64,000 nt of DNA from Megaleporinus macrocephalus (Eukaryota > Chordata > Actinopteri > Characiformes > Anostomidae): positions 35,573,747 to 35,637,746 of the forward strand of contig CM038719.1 of the NCBI GenBank assembly GCA_021613375.1, in the 5' to 3' direction. Shown here one piece after another: positions 23,125-35,237 of this stretch. The position numbers were made by a program, and so were the translations under genes. Each line of letters begins with the position of its first letter. Position 1 is the stretch's first letter. The notes beneath the pieces are model-generated. The model saw nothing but the letters and a program-made list of their open reading frames with translations, ran no database searches and was not told where the DNA came from.

Positions 23125-23389
23125 GGATCCTCCTCACTGACTTCACTCACCAATAAAGAACCTGAGAACACCAGCTCACTATCCACAGATCAATAGATAT
23201 ATAAAACAGTAGAGGTGATAATGAGTTGTAGAGATTAACAAATCTGTCATTAAAAATGTTGATGTTCTGAGGTTATTAAATACAATCAAACTCTTCATTA
23301 TAGGTAATTAAAAGCAGATTGTTGCACTGTAAGCGTCATAAAGGATTTATTCAATAAAATAATTAAATTTACTAGAATTACATTGAATA

Positions 23390-23745
23390 CACTGGGTTTC
23401 ATGTTCCTCACCTCATTTCCTTTAGTAAAACCTGTCCCAGCATTAAAATATGCCACAATTGTCATAACTCTACTCTTTATTTTGTTTTAACTTAACATCT
23501 TTAAAGCTGTGCATGTGAATTTTTTACATTGCTGCCCAAACAAAACTGCACCTCCAGCCCAGGCAGTCAACTTCCATTAAAAGAGAAGATCTTGGAGATA
23601 CAAAGCTTTCTCAACTGCCCATATGAATATACTGCCTGTAAAAGATTATATACAACAAGATGCTCTCAAAAAAGTATTGCATTCAGCAGAATTCTCTGAT
23701 GGATTGTTTTTGGCTGGTACAGCGCTGATACATTTTATAGAGGAC
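23390..23745. other. Orphan upstream flank of a lost family E gene
   Basis: Similar to 40240-40500, the region just upstream of the family E pseudogene. Shared words include TACACTGGGTTTCAT, CCAAACAAAACTGCA and TGTTTTTGGCT. No E-type V exon or leader is present here. The likely reading is that the E gene of this cassette was deleted. Confidence 0.65.
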
Positions 23746-23752
23746 CTATTAT

Positions 23753-26700
23753 CAAGTTTCAAGTTTCAAGTTTATTTGTCATTTGCACATCATGTCAGGA
23801 CATAACATGCATTGAAATGCTTGGGGTGAGACGAGACTCAGATAAACTCTACAGCAGGGTAGCATTATAATGTAAAACAGTGCAAACACACAATAAATAG
23901 ACAATATTAAAGTAAAAATAAGCTAAAAATATACATATAGTTATACTGAAATATATAAAGGACTATACAATACACAAGATATATACATAGGATATACAGG
24001 AGGGTCATCTGTGAAAAATGTTGCATAGGCAGGTTCTAAGTAGATATATTCATTAAAGTGACTTAGTGATATTGTCCATAGCAGCGATATCAGAATAAAT
24101 AATATAAAGTGTAACAATGTGCAGTGGTCGAGTGAACGGTATTGGGGTCTTTCAGCCTCACAGTTTGTTCAGGAGCCTGACAGCCTGAGGGTAGAAGCTG
24201 TTCAGTAGGCGGGTTGTTCTGGCCTGGATGCTGCGGAATCTCCTGCCTGATGGCAGTATGGTGAACAGGCCGTGTGCTGGGTGACCGCTGTCTGACCTGA
24301 TCTTCTGGATTTTCCTCTGGCAGCGGGACTGGTAGATGTCCTGTAAGGCTGGTAGTTTGTTGCCTATGATGTGTTCTGCTGTCCTCACCACTCCTTTTAG
24401 GGCCTTGCGGTCGCAGGCAGTGCAGCTGCCGTACCAGACAGTGATGCAGCCCGTTAGGATGCTCTCTATAGTGCATCTATAGAAGCTGGTGAGGATATCA
24501 GGAGGCAGTCCAAACTTCCTGAGCCTGCGCAGGAAGAAGAGACGCTGACGGGCACATCTCACAATCGTGTTAGTGTGGAGGGACCAGGTGAGGTCATCAG
24601 AGAGGTGAACGCTGAGGAACTTAACACTGCTGACTCTCTCCACTTCAGCCCCGTTGATGTAAAGGGGAGAGTGACCACCCTTCTGCTGCTTCCTGTAGTC
24701 CACAATCATCTCCTTCGTTTTGCTGATGTTTAGACGGAGATTGTTGTCGTGGCTCCACTCTGACAGAGCGCTGACCTCGTCTCTATAGGCTGTTTCATCT
24801 CCATCTGTGATGAGGCCTAGGATGGTAGTGTCATCAGCGAATTTGAAGATGAGGTTGGAGGAGTGTTTGGCTACACATTCATTAGTGTACAGGGAATACA
24901 GGAGGGGGCTGAGTACACATCCCTGGGGGGCCCCCGTGCTCAGAGTCAGAGTGGAAGAGATGCTGTCACCCACCCTCACCACCTGCTGTCTGCTCGTCAG
25001 GAAGTCCAGTATCCAGTTGCAGAGATGAGAGTTCAAGCCCAAGTCTTTGAGCTTCGGGATGAGTTTGGCTGGGATGATAGTGTTGAATGCTGAGCTGTAA
25101 TCTATGAACAGCATTCTCACATACGTGTTCTTTCTGTCCAAGTGTGTGAGAGCAGTGTGTACAGTTAGTGCAATGGCGTCGTCTGTGGATCTGTTGGAGC
25201 GGTATGCAAACTGGTGAGTGTCCATATTGGCAGGAAGCATAGAACAGATGTGAGCTTTGACCAGCCGCTCAAAGCACTTCATAGCTGTTGATGTGCAACA
25301 GGGCGGTAGTCATTCAGACAGGTGACAGAAGGTTTCTTGGGAACTGGAACAATGATGGTTTCTTTAAAGCACGTAGGAACCACTGACAGTCTTAGGGAGA
25401 GGTTAAAGATGTCAGTGAAAACCTCAGCCAGCTGGTTGGCACATGCTTTAAGTACACGACTGTGTACACCATCAGGACCTGGTGCCTTGCGTGGGTTAAC
25501 TGCCCTGAAGGATTTCACCACCTCAGACAGAGAGATGGTCAGTGTGCAGCTCTCCTGATGTATTGGGAGATTTTCGGCAGGGGAGGTGTTGTTTGCCTCA
25601 AAGCGAGCATAATGTGCATTAAGCTCATCTGCAAGTGAGGAGGGTGACCTCCTATCACGACTCATATCTCCTTTATAATCAGTGATGGTGCGCAGTCCAC
25701 TCCACATACGTCTGAGATCAGAGCAGAGGAAGTTGGATTCAACTCTGTCCCTGTAGTTCCGTTTGGCTAGCCTGATGGTCCTCTGAAGGTCATATCTGGC
25801 CTTCTTGTAGCTAACCAGATCACCAGAGTTGTAGGCAGAGGTTCGAGCTCTTAGTTTGGCACGAACCTCAGCGTTGATCCAGGGTTTCTGATTGGGAAAT
25901 GTTCTGACATTGATTTTTGGCACAATGTCGTCAGTGCATTTACTGATGTAACTTGTGATGGAGTCAGTGTATTCGTTGATGTCACTGCCAGCTGCATCAT
26001 GAAACATCTTCCAGTCTGTGGATTCAAAGCAGTCTTGTAGTGTGAAGATGGCCTCCTCACTCCATTGATAGACTGATCTGAGAACTGTTTTTTCCTGTTT
26101 AAGTCGTTGTTTGTAAGCAGGCAGGAGAAGAATGGAGGTGTGATCAGCTTTGCCAAAGGCAGGGCGGGGGAGGGGTTTGTAACAGTCCTTAAGTGCTGTA
26201 TAGCAGTGGTCAAGAGTCTGTTCTCCTCGGGTTGGAAATTTAATGTGCTGATAGTATTTGGGCAGAACCTTCTTCAGGTTTGCCCTGTTAAAATCCCCAA
26301 CCACAATAAAAGCAGCATCTGGATCAGTGTTCTCATGTCTATTGATGAGCTCATACAGAACTTCCAATGCACGTGACTTATCAGCCTGAGGTGGGATGTA
26401 GACTGTAGTGAGGATGACTGAGCTGAAGTCTCTGGGCAGAAAAAAAGGTCGAACTTTGACCATTAAGAGTTCAATGTCTGGAGAGCAGTGACTGGCTAGA
26501 ACTGCTATATCTGTCCCCCATCGAGAGTTCACCATAACACACCCCCCCGCCGCCTCTGCCCTTACCAGAGTCCAGAGTTCTGTCCTGCCGGTAGATGGAG
26601 AAGCCGGCCGGTGTGATGCCGTTGTTAGGTATAGCGGCGGATAGCCACGTCTCTGTGAGCGCTAAAACGCAGCAGCTCTCGATGTCGCGGTGAAACTTGA

Positions 26701-27100
26701 TCCGCGCGTTCAGCTCGTCTATTTTGTTCTCCAGCGATTGAACATTTGCGAGCAGAATACTGGGAAGCGGAGGGTTGAAGCACCGTTTCCTAGTCCTGCA
26801 CAGCACACCGGCGCGTTTGCCCCTTTTGCGCTTCTTCTCTGCCTCGCCGGCGCGCGCGTGTTAGTAAACAAAGGAGCGACGAAGCCGCGGAGGGGCAGCT
26901 GCTCGCGCTCGTGTGTGAGTTTGTGTTAAAGTCCGTCTTGAGTGATGATCGGATGTTCAGAAGAGTTTGCCGATCATATTGAATAATCCCAGATGCGACA
27001 CGTACAAAAATACTCAGAAACAGGACAATAAAACACAAAAAGCTGTAGAGTTTACCCGGAGCTCTCACCAGTGCGGCCATTCTGCGGCGCACCGGAACCG
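23753..27100 (-). mobile_element. L2-like non-LTR retrotransposon, broken
   Basis: LINE on the minus strand, 3' end at the short tandem repeat CAAGTTT (23753-23773). The coding region is split by frameshifts into pieces: N-terminal part about 26790-27092 (YDRQTLLNIRSSLKTDFN), then 26471-26806 with the endonuclease start (SILLANVQSLENKID, LTETWL), 25279-26535 with the rest of the endonuclease (VVGDFN, DHCY) and the RT start ([24 protein letters not shown]), and 24158-25282 with the RT core ([38 protein letters not shown]). Catalytic residues are preserved in the pieces, but at least three frame breaks make it inactive. The L2 assignment rests on these motifs and is not phylogenetically tested. 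Confidence 0.88.
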
Positions 27101-27109
27101 GAACTCATA

Positions 27110-27830
27110 TGCTCATTCTCAGTCTTTATATTTATTTATATTTCTGATTCTACTGAAACTATTTATATTATTTTTCTCATACTGTTCATCTGTGTGTACC
27201 CTCTGTCTGAAACGCTCAGTTGGAGCTGCTAAGACTTTAAGCTCCGCCTCCTGATGAGCCAAGTGTGCTCTGATTGGTCAGCTTGCTCACTCTGTTCTGA
27301 CTGGTCAGCTGCCAGAGCGGCATGCTGCTACAAGTTTCGCTCTCACTCCGCTGTGGCTGTTCTTACACTGGCATCAGTTCTGCTGTAGGAGTTTGAGCCA
27401 GAGTCCGAACCTGAAGTCCAGCAGAACAAGCTAGATTAGAGCAGGACATTTGAGAGTGGTCAGTTTTTAGTGTTTTAGCTCATCGTGCATTGTATGAGGG
27501 TGAGCCCAGCTTGTCTGTAAGTGGCCAATAAGGAATGTGTTACAAGATGATGTCATCATGTAGCAGAGAAAAGCACTGTACAGGTGTTTCAAGGCAGCTG
27601 AGAAAAGTGTCTGGCGTGTACTTTGGCCTTTTAAACTTTGCAGACTGTTAACTATGAATTTAACACCATGGTTTGAAAACAAAAATGATTATTATTAAAT
27701 TATTTAGCCAGCTATGAAATTTAGATGACATGACTACAGAGTATTCACAAATAGAGAGCTAGAAATATTTTTGTATATAATCACAGCTTATAGTGAGTGA
27801 CATTTTATTTAAACAGCTCAAAGTAGATGT
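27110..27830. repeat. Spacer continuing the 23.4 kb flank, copy of 40.5-41.0 kb
   Basis: Matches 40530-41040 (shared words CACCTCCTGATGAGCC or CGCCTCCTGATGAGCC, GTGCTCTGATTGG, TTGTATATAAT). With 23390-23745 it forms one paralogous block interrupted here by the LINE. Confidence 0.7.
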
Positions 27831-27870
27831 CTTTTAGCTGCTTATCTTGCATTTAACCTCCATTCAACTA

Positions 27871-27872
<2 letters not shown>

Positions 27873-27942
<70 letters not shown>
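27873..27942. repeat. AT microsatellite
   Basis: About 70 bp (AT)n abutting a MITE end at 27943. Confidence 0.95.
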
Positions 27943-27945
<3 letters not shown>

Positions 27946-28420
27946 TACCGCTCAAAAGTTTGGTATCACAGTGAAATGTTCTTGTTTTCAATGGAGTATC
28001 TTCCTTCCTTAACACAACAATGGACTGACGGGTCTCTAAAGAAAGTTGTTTCTTTCTGGTCATTTTGAGTCGGTCAGCAAGCCATCAACTGCTGATGCTT
28101 CAGATACTAAACTAACCTAGAATGTTGTTCTCCCTTTTATACTCACTTATTAGTAGAATGTTTTTCAGCTGTGCATCACAATTGAGCAAGAGTGTCCTAA
28201 CAACCAATTAGCCCAATAACATCCTTAACTTGGATTGGTGGCCGTACCAGGAGATTTAGGCAGAGGACTGAGAATTGCTGATAATAGGACTATATGCAAA
28301 ATAAGCCTCTATACAAAAATGGGCTTTAATACAAACATCTTTATTCTTTAAAAATCATCTGATACACTTACATTAATTGTGAAATGGACAATATTGTTTT
28401 TGAATTGCATGAAAATTGCC
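27943..28420 (+). mobile_element. Tc1-type MITE, copy 1 (right end lost)
   Basis: Starts CACTACCGCTCAAAAGTTTG, a Tc1/mariner-type terminus next to TA. The body matches the element at 44435-44868 (GACTGACGGGTCTCTAAA, CCAATTAGCCCAATAACATC). The right terminal repeat is not seen. No transposase. Confidence 0.75.
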
Positions 28421-28874
28421 AAGAGTTTCAGCCATCATTATGTTTACTCTTCCTTTCTTTGGCTACCTGTCCTTAAATGATCTAACCGGGAGCAGCACCT
28501 TCAACATGACTGATAAGAGGTTGGAATACTCCGTCAGGGCAGCAGCGCTACTACCTCATCCTCTCATGTTGGACTGAGTTGACTTAACACTTGACTTACA
28601 GTCACTCACTCTTTGCCTCTGTTGTATAAAGTGTTACTATAAAAACAAAGCTGTTGTTTTTTCACATCCAGTTAACAGATTTGGTTCATTCTGGAATGCT
28701 TTAACTGGTAAATAAATGAAGGGTGGCCTCCTTGCACAGTAATGTCTATAATTCAGTTGATACCATTTAGGAATATGTTCTTAAAATATCAGAACATGCT
28801 AGGTTGTGTTTCCTTGCCGTTATCTTCTTAAGTGAGCAACAGAGTTCACTCTCCCTCTGTTTATCTTCTGCTCT

Positions 28875-28913
28875 AGTTTTTGTACAGCTGTCTGTATGAG
28901 TCCCACCACTGTG
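28875..28913 (-). other. 23-RSS of VH B 28914
   Basis: Heptamer CACAGTG at 28907-28913, 23 bp spacer, nonamer ACAAAAACT at 28875-28883. Confidence 0.95.
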
Positions 28914-29349
28914 AGCCTCTTGCACAGTAATACACTGCAGTGTCTTCAGGCTTCAGTTGACTCATGTGCAGGTAGAAATTAGAACTGTCCTTGGATGCTG
29001 TGAATCTGCCCTGAACTGTCTGGGCTGAGCTCTTGCTACTCTCAGAATAATAGTAAATAATCCATTCCAGTCCTTTTCCAGGAGCCTGTCGGACCCAGTG
29101 CATGCTATAGTCTCCCACACTGAATCCACTGCAGGCACAGGTCAGTTTGTGAGATCCACCTGGAGCCACTGTTACTGACCCCTCAGACTGTGTGAGAACA
29201 ACCTGAGAGTGGACGCCTGAACAGAGACACAAAGAAACAGCAGGTTAAATATTGTTAGTTTATTTAAAGCATTAATATTGATCCTCATTGAGACACATTA
29301 CAGACTCACATCCTGCAATCAGCAGCAGCAGTAAAGACGTGAGGAACAT
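28914..29349 (-). CDS. IGHV: IGHV segment, family B
   Basis: Leader exon 29310-29349 ([13 protein letters not shown]) joins in phase to V exon 28914-29216. Product: [69 protein letters not shown] member of the second B-A-D cassette. The flank is close to that of VH 19705. All hallmarks are intact. Confidence 0.95.
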
Positions 29350-29452
29350 GGTGTTTGTGGAGCTGGAGCTGATCAGAGATACCAGAAAGCTGGAGATCCT
29401 CTCCAAACTGTGCTTCAATTACTCTACATATATGAGAGGAGGTTGAGGAACA

Positions 29453-29460
29453 ATTTGCAT
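29453..29460 (-). promoter_or_regulatory. Octamer of VH 28914
   Basis: Perfect ATGCAAAT on the minus strand, 104 bp upstream of the leader ATG. Confidence 0.85.
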
Positions 29461-29523
29461 AGCAAGTGAAAAACAGCTGTACTCATATTACAGTTGTAGA
29501 CAGGATTGTGCTTGTCAGTAAAG

Positions 29524-29538
29524 GGCGCCCCCTACTGG
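29524..29538 (-). promoter_or_regulatory. CTCF-like motif upstream of VH 28914
   Basis: The minus strand reads CCAGTAGGGGGCGCC, a full core match, 64 bp upstream of the octamer. Confidence 0.65.
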
Positions 29539-29759
29539 AATATAAATGAAGCATTAATCTGAGGTCTATATGAAGCTCACTGTAGAGATAATACACACAT
29601 GTGGACGAGTCCAGAGGGACGTGAATGGAATGCAGCCTCCATACAACTAGCTAAATGATTAGTATATCTATCAAAACAAAATCTTATATCTGCAAAATAA
29701 TAACTTTACCCGGAAAACAAACTTTACTGTAATATAAATCAGTGGGAACAGAGATTTTT

Positions 29760-30226
29760 GGACCCCTACAGGACCACCACAGAGCAGGTAATATTAGGAA
29801 GGTGGATCATTCTCAGTACTGCAGTGACACTAACACTGGTGTTGTGTTGGTGTGTGCTGGGCTGGTGTTTAAAAACACCTCAGTGTCACTACTGGACTGA
29901 GAAAAGTCCACCAACCACAACTATCCAGCCAGCAGTGTCCTGTGGGCAGAGTCCAGTGACCACTGGTGAAGGACTAGAGGAACACAAACTGTGCGGGTGT
30001 ACTGATGAGCTATCTCATCTGACTTCACATCTACAAGGTGGACCAACAAGCTAGGCTTGTCTAATAGAGTGGACAGTGAGTGGACACAGTGTTTAAAAAC
30101 TCCAGCAGTTCTGCTGTGTCTGATCCACTCACATCAGCACACCACCACCATGTCAGTGTCACTGCAGTGCTAAGAATGATCCACCACCCAAACAATACCT
30201 GCTCTGTGATGGTCCTGCAGGGGTCC
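29760..30226. mobile_element. Foldback (long inverted repeat) element
   Basis: The left arm starts GGACCCCTACAGGACCACCA. The right arm ends in its imperfect complement TGGTCCTGCAGGGGTCC. The internal sequence is also partly self-complementary, so the element could fold end to end. A truncated relative lies at 33880-34285. No transposase, so probably non-autonomous. Superfamily not determined. Confidence 0.75.
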
Positions 30227-30659
30227 TGGCCATTAAAGGACAGAGCAACATGAATTTCTTTCTTCAATTGTTTGTTTATCTTGTTAAAAGTATCCTCCTG
30301 GTTGGTTTACCAAAGAAAAGTGAAAAATGTTGCTCAGCACTTTAACGACAAATTGTTCTCTTATTGAAATCAATAGTTTCTCTTGATCACTGTGAAATAA
30401 ACGCTTGCTTAATTTCATATACATTTTCTTTTTTTTAACCTGTCATGAACAGCTCTACAGGTTTTCTGTAGCATATTCTTGTTAATGTTTGTATTTTTAT
30501 TTATTTTTTTATTTAACTATTTACACCAGACCTGACAGACAATAAAGGAGGGGGAAAAAGAAAGAGAGAAAAAAAAGGAGAGAAATAAAAAAATAGTAAT
30601 AAATATAAATAAATAAGTAAACAAACAAGGAAAAAAAATCTAAATAGATATACATACAT

Positions 30660-31258
30660 TGTTATGACTCCTGGTCGTAATAGCCATTTTTATGTCTATT
30701 GACAGCCATGTTGTGTGTGTGTGTGTGTGCTTTCTGACACTGTGTGCAGGTCCACTACTGACCACTAGGGGGAGCCTACTGGTATAAATGATCTTGATGC
30801 TGCCATCTTGGGAGACGTTCAGGGTTCTGTCATTTGACCTTACCTGGAACAACTCCTGTCCAGACCAGCCCGGCACTTCCACCACATTTGTCCACTTAGT
30901 AACAGCTTTGTTAGATTTTATAAGATCTCTGTGGGACGTAGGGGACGGGTGTCTTTTGTTTATCTACCCTTTTCTCCTGTTTTGTGATAGGCAGTTAGGG
31001 GTAGCTTGGTGTATTTTTGTTTGCTTTGTTTTTAGTTTAGTTCGATTTATTTCTTCAGTTGCTTTGTTTGTTGTGTTGTTTGTTATTTTAGTGTTTGTCC
31101 GTCCCTGAAGCCAGTGTCCTATCCATCACTCATTTGTTGACAATAAACTTGCACTTTTCTGGTTTGAACAGTGTCCGGTGTTTGGTCTGGCAGAGGTCAG
31201 GGGGAGAGAACCCACTCTCAATTTCAGTTACGGCTTGACCCTAGACCAGGTCGTAACA
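30660..31258 (+). mobile_element. Solo LTR with target duplication
   Basis: A 599 bp block starts TGTTATGAC and ends GTCGTAACA, imperfect inverted ends with the TG...CA signature of LTRs. It is flanked on both sides by TACAT (30655-30659 and 31259-31263), a 5 bp target duplication, though the site is a TACA microsatellite. Inside are a TATA-like GGTATAAATG near 30780 and AATAAA at 31142-31147. No internal retroelement genes adjoin it. The orientation is inferred from the AATAAA. Confidence 0.8.
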
Positions 31259-31799
31259 TACATACATACACATATTCACATATCTATACATATGCATAAA
31301 TGTATATACAACCACACACAATTATACTATTTGCAATAATGTGTGTATGCGCCCCTGTCATGGAACGCACTCGATAATGAGGGCAAGAAACCGCAACTAC
31401 GCCCCAGTGATTCATTTTAAACAGTGTATAAAATAAGCAGGCTTCCATTCAGACTAATTTTAAGTTGAGTTAAGTCATGTTTCCATTCACTGCAGTTATG
31501 TAAAGAAATTTTAGAAGACGTAGGCTACTATAAACTCTAAAAATCATGAAGGAGAAACACATCTTGGGTTTTAAGCCATTTATCTGCATCGTGATCGTAG
31601 CACCAACTGTTCAGAGAACAGCCACTGCATCATACGAGCTGACCACATATGGAAGTGCAGGATTGTGGGCCAAGTGTGTGGCCTAAGCATAACAGCAGCT
31701 CATTGCTATGTACACCGTTTATGTTAAGCAGTAAGATCAGATGAGATGGAATCATGTGATTTATGATTTGATATTTTATTGTTCATGTTTAAAACTCTT

Positions 31800-32060
31800 T
31801 TTCATCAGTGTTTTATTAATGTAGTTGTTTTCGTTGGAGGATGTGAAATGTTTAGTATTATTCTGTTTACTTATTTACGGACCACATACACACACACTTA
31901 AACTGTACACACCTAGAGGAGTGTTTTCAATGTAGCATATCAATGTTCAATATTTTCAACCCCACCATGTTCCATAAAGAGTCCATGTGCAAATATCTGT
32001 AAATATAATTCTTCTTCTTCAGAGTTTTTGAATTTTATTGTTAACATTGTATGTACTGTG
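31800..32060. repeat. Cassette-shared spacer, copy 2
   Basis: Paralogue of 20460-20715. Marks the A-gene side of the second B-A-D cassette. Confidence 0.8.
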
Positions 32061-32092
32061 CTGTTTATTGATCTATAAATATATAGACTTGC

Positions 32093-32160
32093 TATCCCTT
32101 TGCTGCTGTAACACTGTCTGTGAATTTCCCCACTGTGGGAAAAAAAAATAAAGGATCATC
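32093..32160 (+). mobile_element. Retroposon 3' tail remnant
   Basis: GCTGCTGTAACACTGTCTG then CCCCACTGTGGG and AATAAAGGAT, the typical 3' end of fish non-LTR elements, followed by an AT run (32178-32236). Confidence 0.45.
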
Positions 32161-32175
32161 TTATATTAATATCAA

Positions 32176-32241
<66 letters not shown>

Positions 32242-32243
32242 TA

Positions 32244-32876
32244 CAGGGGTTAGACAATGAAACTGAAACACCTGTCATTTTAGTGTGTGGGTTTCATGGC
32301 TAAATTGGACCGGTCTGGTGGCCAATCTTCATTAATTGCACATTGTACCAGTAAGAGCAAAGTGTGAAGTTCAATTGGTTTAGGCTGCCATATCATGGCA
32401 TTCCCTTGGCCCAATACTTGTGCTAGATGGGCGCGTCACTGCCAAGGACTACCGAACCATTCTGGAGGACCATGTGCATCCAATGGTTCAAACATTGTAT
32501 CCTGAAGGTGGTGCCGTGTATCAGGATGACAATGCACCAATACACACAGCAAGACTGGTGAAAGATTGGTTTGATGAACATGAAAGTGAAGTTGAACATC
32601 TCCCATGGCCTGCACAGTCACCAGATCTGAGTTTTATTGAGCCACTTTAGGTTGTTTTGGAGGAGCGAGTCAGGAAACGTTTTCCTCCACCAGCATCACG
32701 TAGTGACCTGACCACTATCCTGCAAGGATACCACTGTGCAGGACTTGTGCAGGACTTGTATATGTCATTCCCAAGACCAATTGACGCTGTATTGGCCACA
32801 AAAGGAGGCCCTACACCATACTAATAAATTATTGTGGTTTAAAACCTGGTGTTTCAGTTTCATTGTCTAACCCCTG
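32244..32876 (+). mobile_element. Tc1-type element, internally deleted
   Basis: A 633 bp element with matching terminal repeats CAGGGGTTAGACAATGAAAC and its complement at 32857-32876, flanked by TA on both sides. The plus strand holds the C-terminal third of a Tc1 transposase at 32420-32650, with VYQDDNAPIHTARLVKDW (second Asp present) and WPAQSPDLSFIEPL, then a stop where the frame would continue. The N-terminal DNA-binding part is missing. Mobile only in trans, if at all. Confidence 0.92.
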
Positions 32877-32959
32877 TATATATATGTTTGGTTTGCCTTG
32901 AGACAACCATAATTGTGCAACAACTGAACAAAAATGTTATCAGATGTGGAGTATGAGGA

Positions 32960-32998
32960 GGTTTTTGTAAGGCGTGTACATCAGTTAGAGTCACTGTG
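32960..32998 (-). other. 23-RSS of VH A 32999
   Basis: Heptamer CACAGTG at 32992-32998, 23 bp spacer, nonamer ACAAAAACC at 32960-32968. Confidence 0.95.
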
Positions 32999-33430
32999 AG
33001 TATCTCGCACAGTAATACACAGCTGTGTCTTCAGTCTGCAGATTCTGTCCTTGTAATGTTATTGTGTTGGTTCCAGTGTTTCTGGAGATGCTGAACCTGC
33101 TTTTCAGTTTATCACTGTAATATAAGCTCCCACCGCTACTGATAAGTCCAATCCACTCTAGAGCCTTTCCTGCAGGCTGTCGGATCCAAGCTGTATCATA
33201 GCTTGTGACTGAATATGAAACCTTGCAGTTGATGGTCAGACTCTGGTCTGGACGGACTACCATGGAATCAGGCTGGGTCAGTTCAGAACAGTGACCACCT
33301 GTAGATCAAACATAGAAGGTTGTAAGATATATTATTCTTTGGATAAATTGTGCTCTAAGAGAATATGTTGTTTACTGAATAACTCACCGGATGCAGCTGC
33401 CAGCAGGAGCAGTAGAGATGTAGAGAACAT
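32999..33430 (-). CDS. IGHV: IGHV segment, family A
   Basis: Leader exon 33388-33430 (MFSTSLLLLLAAAS) joins in phase to V exon 32999-33298. Product: [62 protein letters not shown]. The A member of the second B-A-D cassette. PDQ replaces PGQ/PGE in framework 1. The frame is intact, the RSS is consensus, and the octamer slot is poor. Confidence 0.94.
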
Positions 33431-33879
33431 GGTGCAGAATCTCATTTCTTCTCCACCTCTAAAAAGGTGGCTCACATCTTTTAAATAGAGAGAGAGAGAT
33501 CTTTGTGGGGGTGGGGGTGGGGGTATTGTGACGGGGTTGGTAGCTTGTATTTGTTTATCTAGTGACCCATGAGATTCAAAACTGTAGTATACTAAAATTA
33601 CTTGCAGAGTGAACATAGATTGCTATAGCAAACAAAAGTTGGTACAGTTTTGGTGCAAGCAAACATATGAAGTGATTCTACTATAAACTTGGAACTGGGA
33701 AAAATTCACTTAGTTTGAAGTGTTTTGTTTGTTTGCTTGTTTGTTTGAAATTGTATAAATATGGTTAAATATAGTCCCTTATCTTGAAACATGTTTATTC
33801 ATTTAGTTACTAATAGAAATGTTTTCTGTGTAAAATTACAGTAAATAAAAGACAACTACTTGTAAAGTGTAAAGTCAGA

Positions 33880-34285
33880 GACAGTAGCTCATCTGTTGTC
33901 ACACAGTTTGTGTTCTCTAGTATTTCATCAGTGGTCACAGGACACTGCCCATAGGACGCAGTTGGCTGGATAGTTTTGGTTGGTGGACGATTCTTAGCCC
34001 AGTAGTAACACTGAGGTGTTTAAACACTCCAGCAGCAGCACTGCTGTGTCTGATCCACTGGCACAACATACATTAACACACCACCACCATGTCAGCATCA
34101 CTGCAGTGCCGAGAATGATCCACCACCCAAATAATATCTGTTCTGTGGTGGTCCTGACCATTAAAGAACAGGATAACAAAGTATAGAGAGAAACAGATGA
34201 ACTACAGTCTGTAAGTGTAGAGCTATGAAGTGCTCCTATGTGGTCAGTGGAGCTGATAAATGGACAATGAGTGTAGATACGGGGA
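33880..34285. mobile_element. Truncated relative of the foldback element
   Basis: Shares GAATGATCCACCACCCAAA, CAGCACTGCTGTGTCTGATC and GGTGGTCCTG with 29760-30226, then continues into TATGTGGTCAGTGGAGCTGA, also present near 22378. One arm is missing. Confidence 0.7.
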
Positions 34286-34414
34286 AGTGCTTAGTGAGTG
34301 TATATTAAATAAGACTGAAATTTGAACCCAGGCTTAGCGTCCTAGATGGTTTATTTTACTTAATTTGGTGAGCTTTAGCTCCGTCTGCTGGAGTGCCCTG
34401 TTTTTCCTCTGAGG

Positions 34415-34453
34415 TGTTTTTGTACAGCTCTGTCACTGTTTTCTATCACTGTG
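34415..34453 (-). other. 23-RSS of VH D 34454
   Basis: Heptamer CACAGTG at 34447-34453, 23 bp spacer, nonamer ACAAAAACA at 34415-34423. Confidence 0.95.
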
Positions 34454-34881
34454 AGTCTCTAGCACAATAATACACAGCAGTGTCTTCACTCTTCAGACTG
34501 TTCATCTGTAAGTACAGCTGACTGCTGGAGTCGGATCTGGAGATGGTGAATCTTCCCTGCACTGACTGGGAATAGTGCAATTCAGTGCTGGATCCAATAC
34601 TAGCAATCCATTCCAGTCCTTTTCCAGGAGCCTGTCTGACCACAGCTGCCCAGTAGCTACTGAAGGTGTATCCAGATGCTGTACAGGTCAGTTTATGGGA
34701 CTCTCCAGGTTTTTTAACCACAGCTTCAGGCTGGATAAAGGTCTGACAGAGAACTCCTGTGGAAAAGATATCTGTGAATAGAAGCAGTGCTGGAATATAA
34801 TACAACCAACTCCAATACAGGTTCCTGAACCTCACCGTGTAGAAACACTGTTATCAACAGCAGATTCACAACAAGCTCCAT
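34454..34881 (-). CDS. IGHV: IGHV segment, family D (Trp41 to Val)
   Basis: Leader exon 34836-34881 (MELV type) joins to V exon 34454-34756. Product: [70 protein letters not shown]. As in its two relatives, the framework-2 Trp is Val. Splice sites, RSS and octamer are intact. CDR2 is one residue shorter than in VH 22593. Confidence 0.92.
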
Positions 34882-34974
34882 AGTTTAGAGATCTTCCTTA
34901 TTTCAAAGCTGTGCAATCAGACAGTGTGTCTTGTAGAAGTTGAAGGTTCAGTGTGACATATAAGAGGAAGATGA

Positions 34975-34982
34975 GTTTGCAT
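34975..34982 (-). promoter_or_regulatory. Octamer-like element of VH 34454
   Basis: The minus strand reads ATGCAAAC (7 of 8), 94 bp upstream of the leader ATG. Confidence 0.75.
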
Positions 34983-35237
34983 AGATCCTCCTCACTGACT
35001 TCACTCACCAATAAAGAACCTGAGAACATCAGCTCACTGTCCACAGATTACTAGATATATAGAACAGTGTAGGTGATAATGAGTTGTTGAGACTGATCTG
35101 TCATTAAAAATGTTGCAGTTTTGAAGCTATTAAATACAATCAAACTCTCCATTATAGTTCATCAAAAGCAGATTGATGCACCGTATAGTTATAAAGGATG
35201 TATTGTGGTGAGATGTGTTGTTTACTGAATCACTCAC

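Noticed and set aside
24090..25093. Other frames within the LINE
   Set aside because: Shadows of the reverse transcriptase frame.
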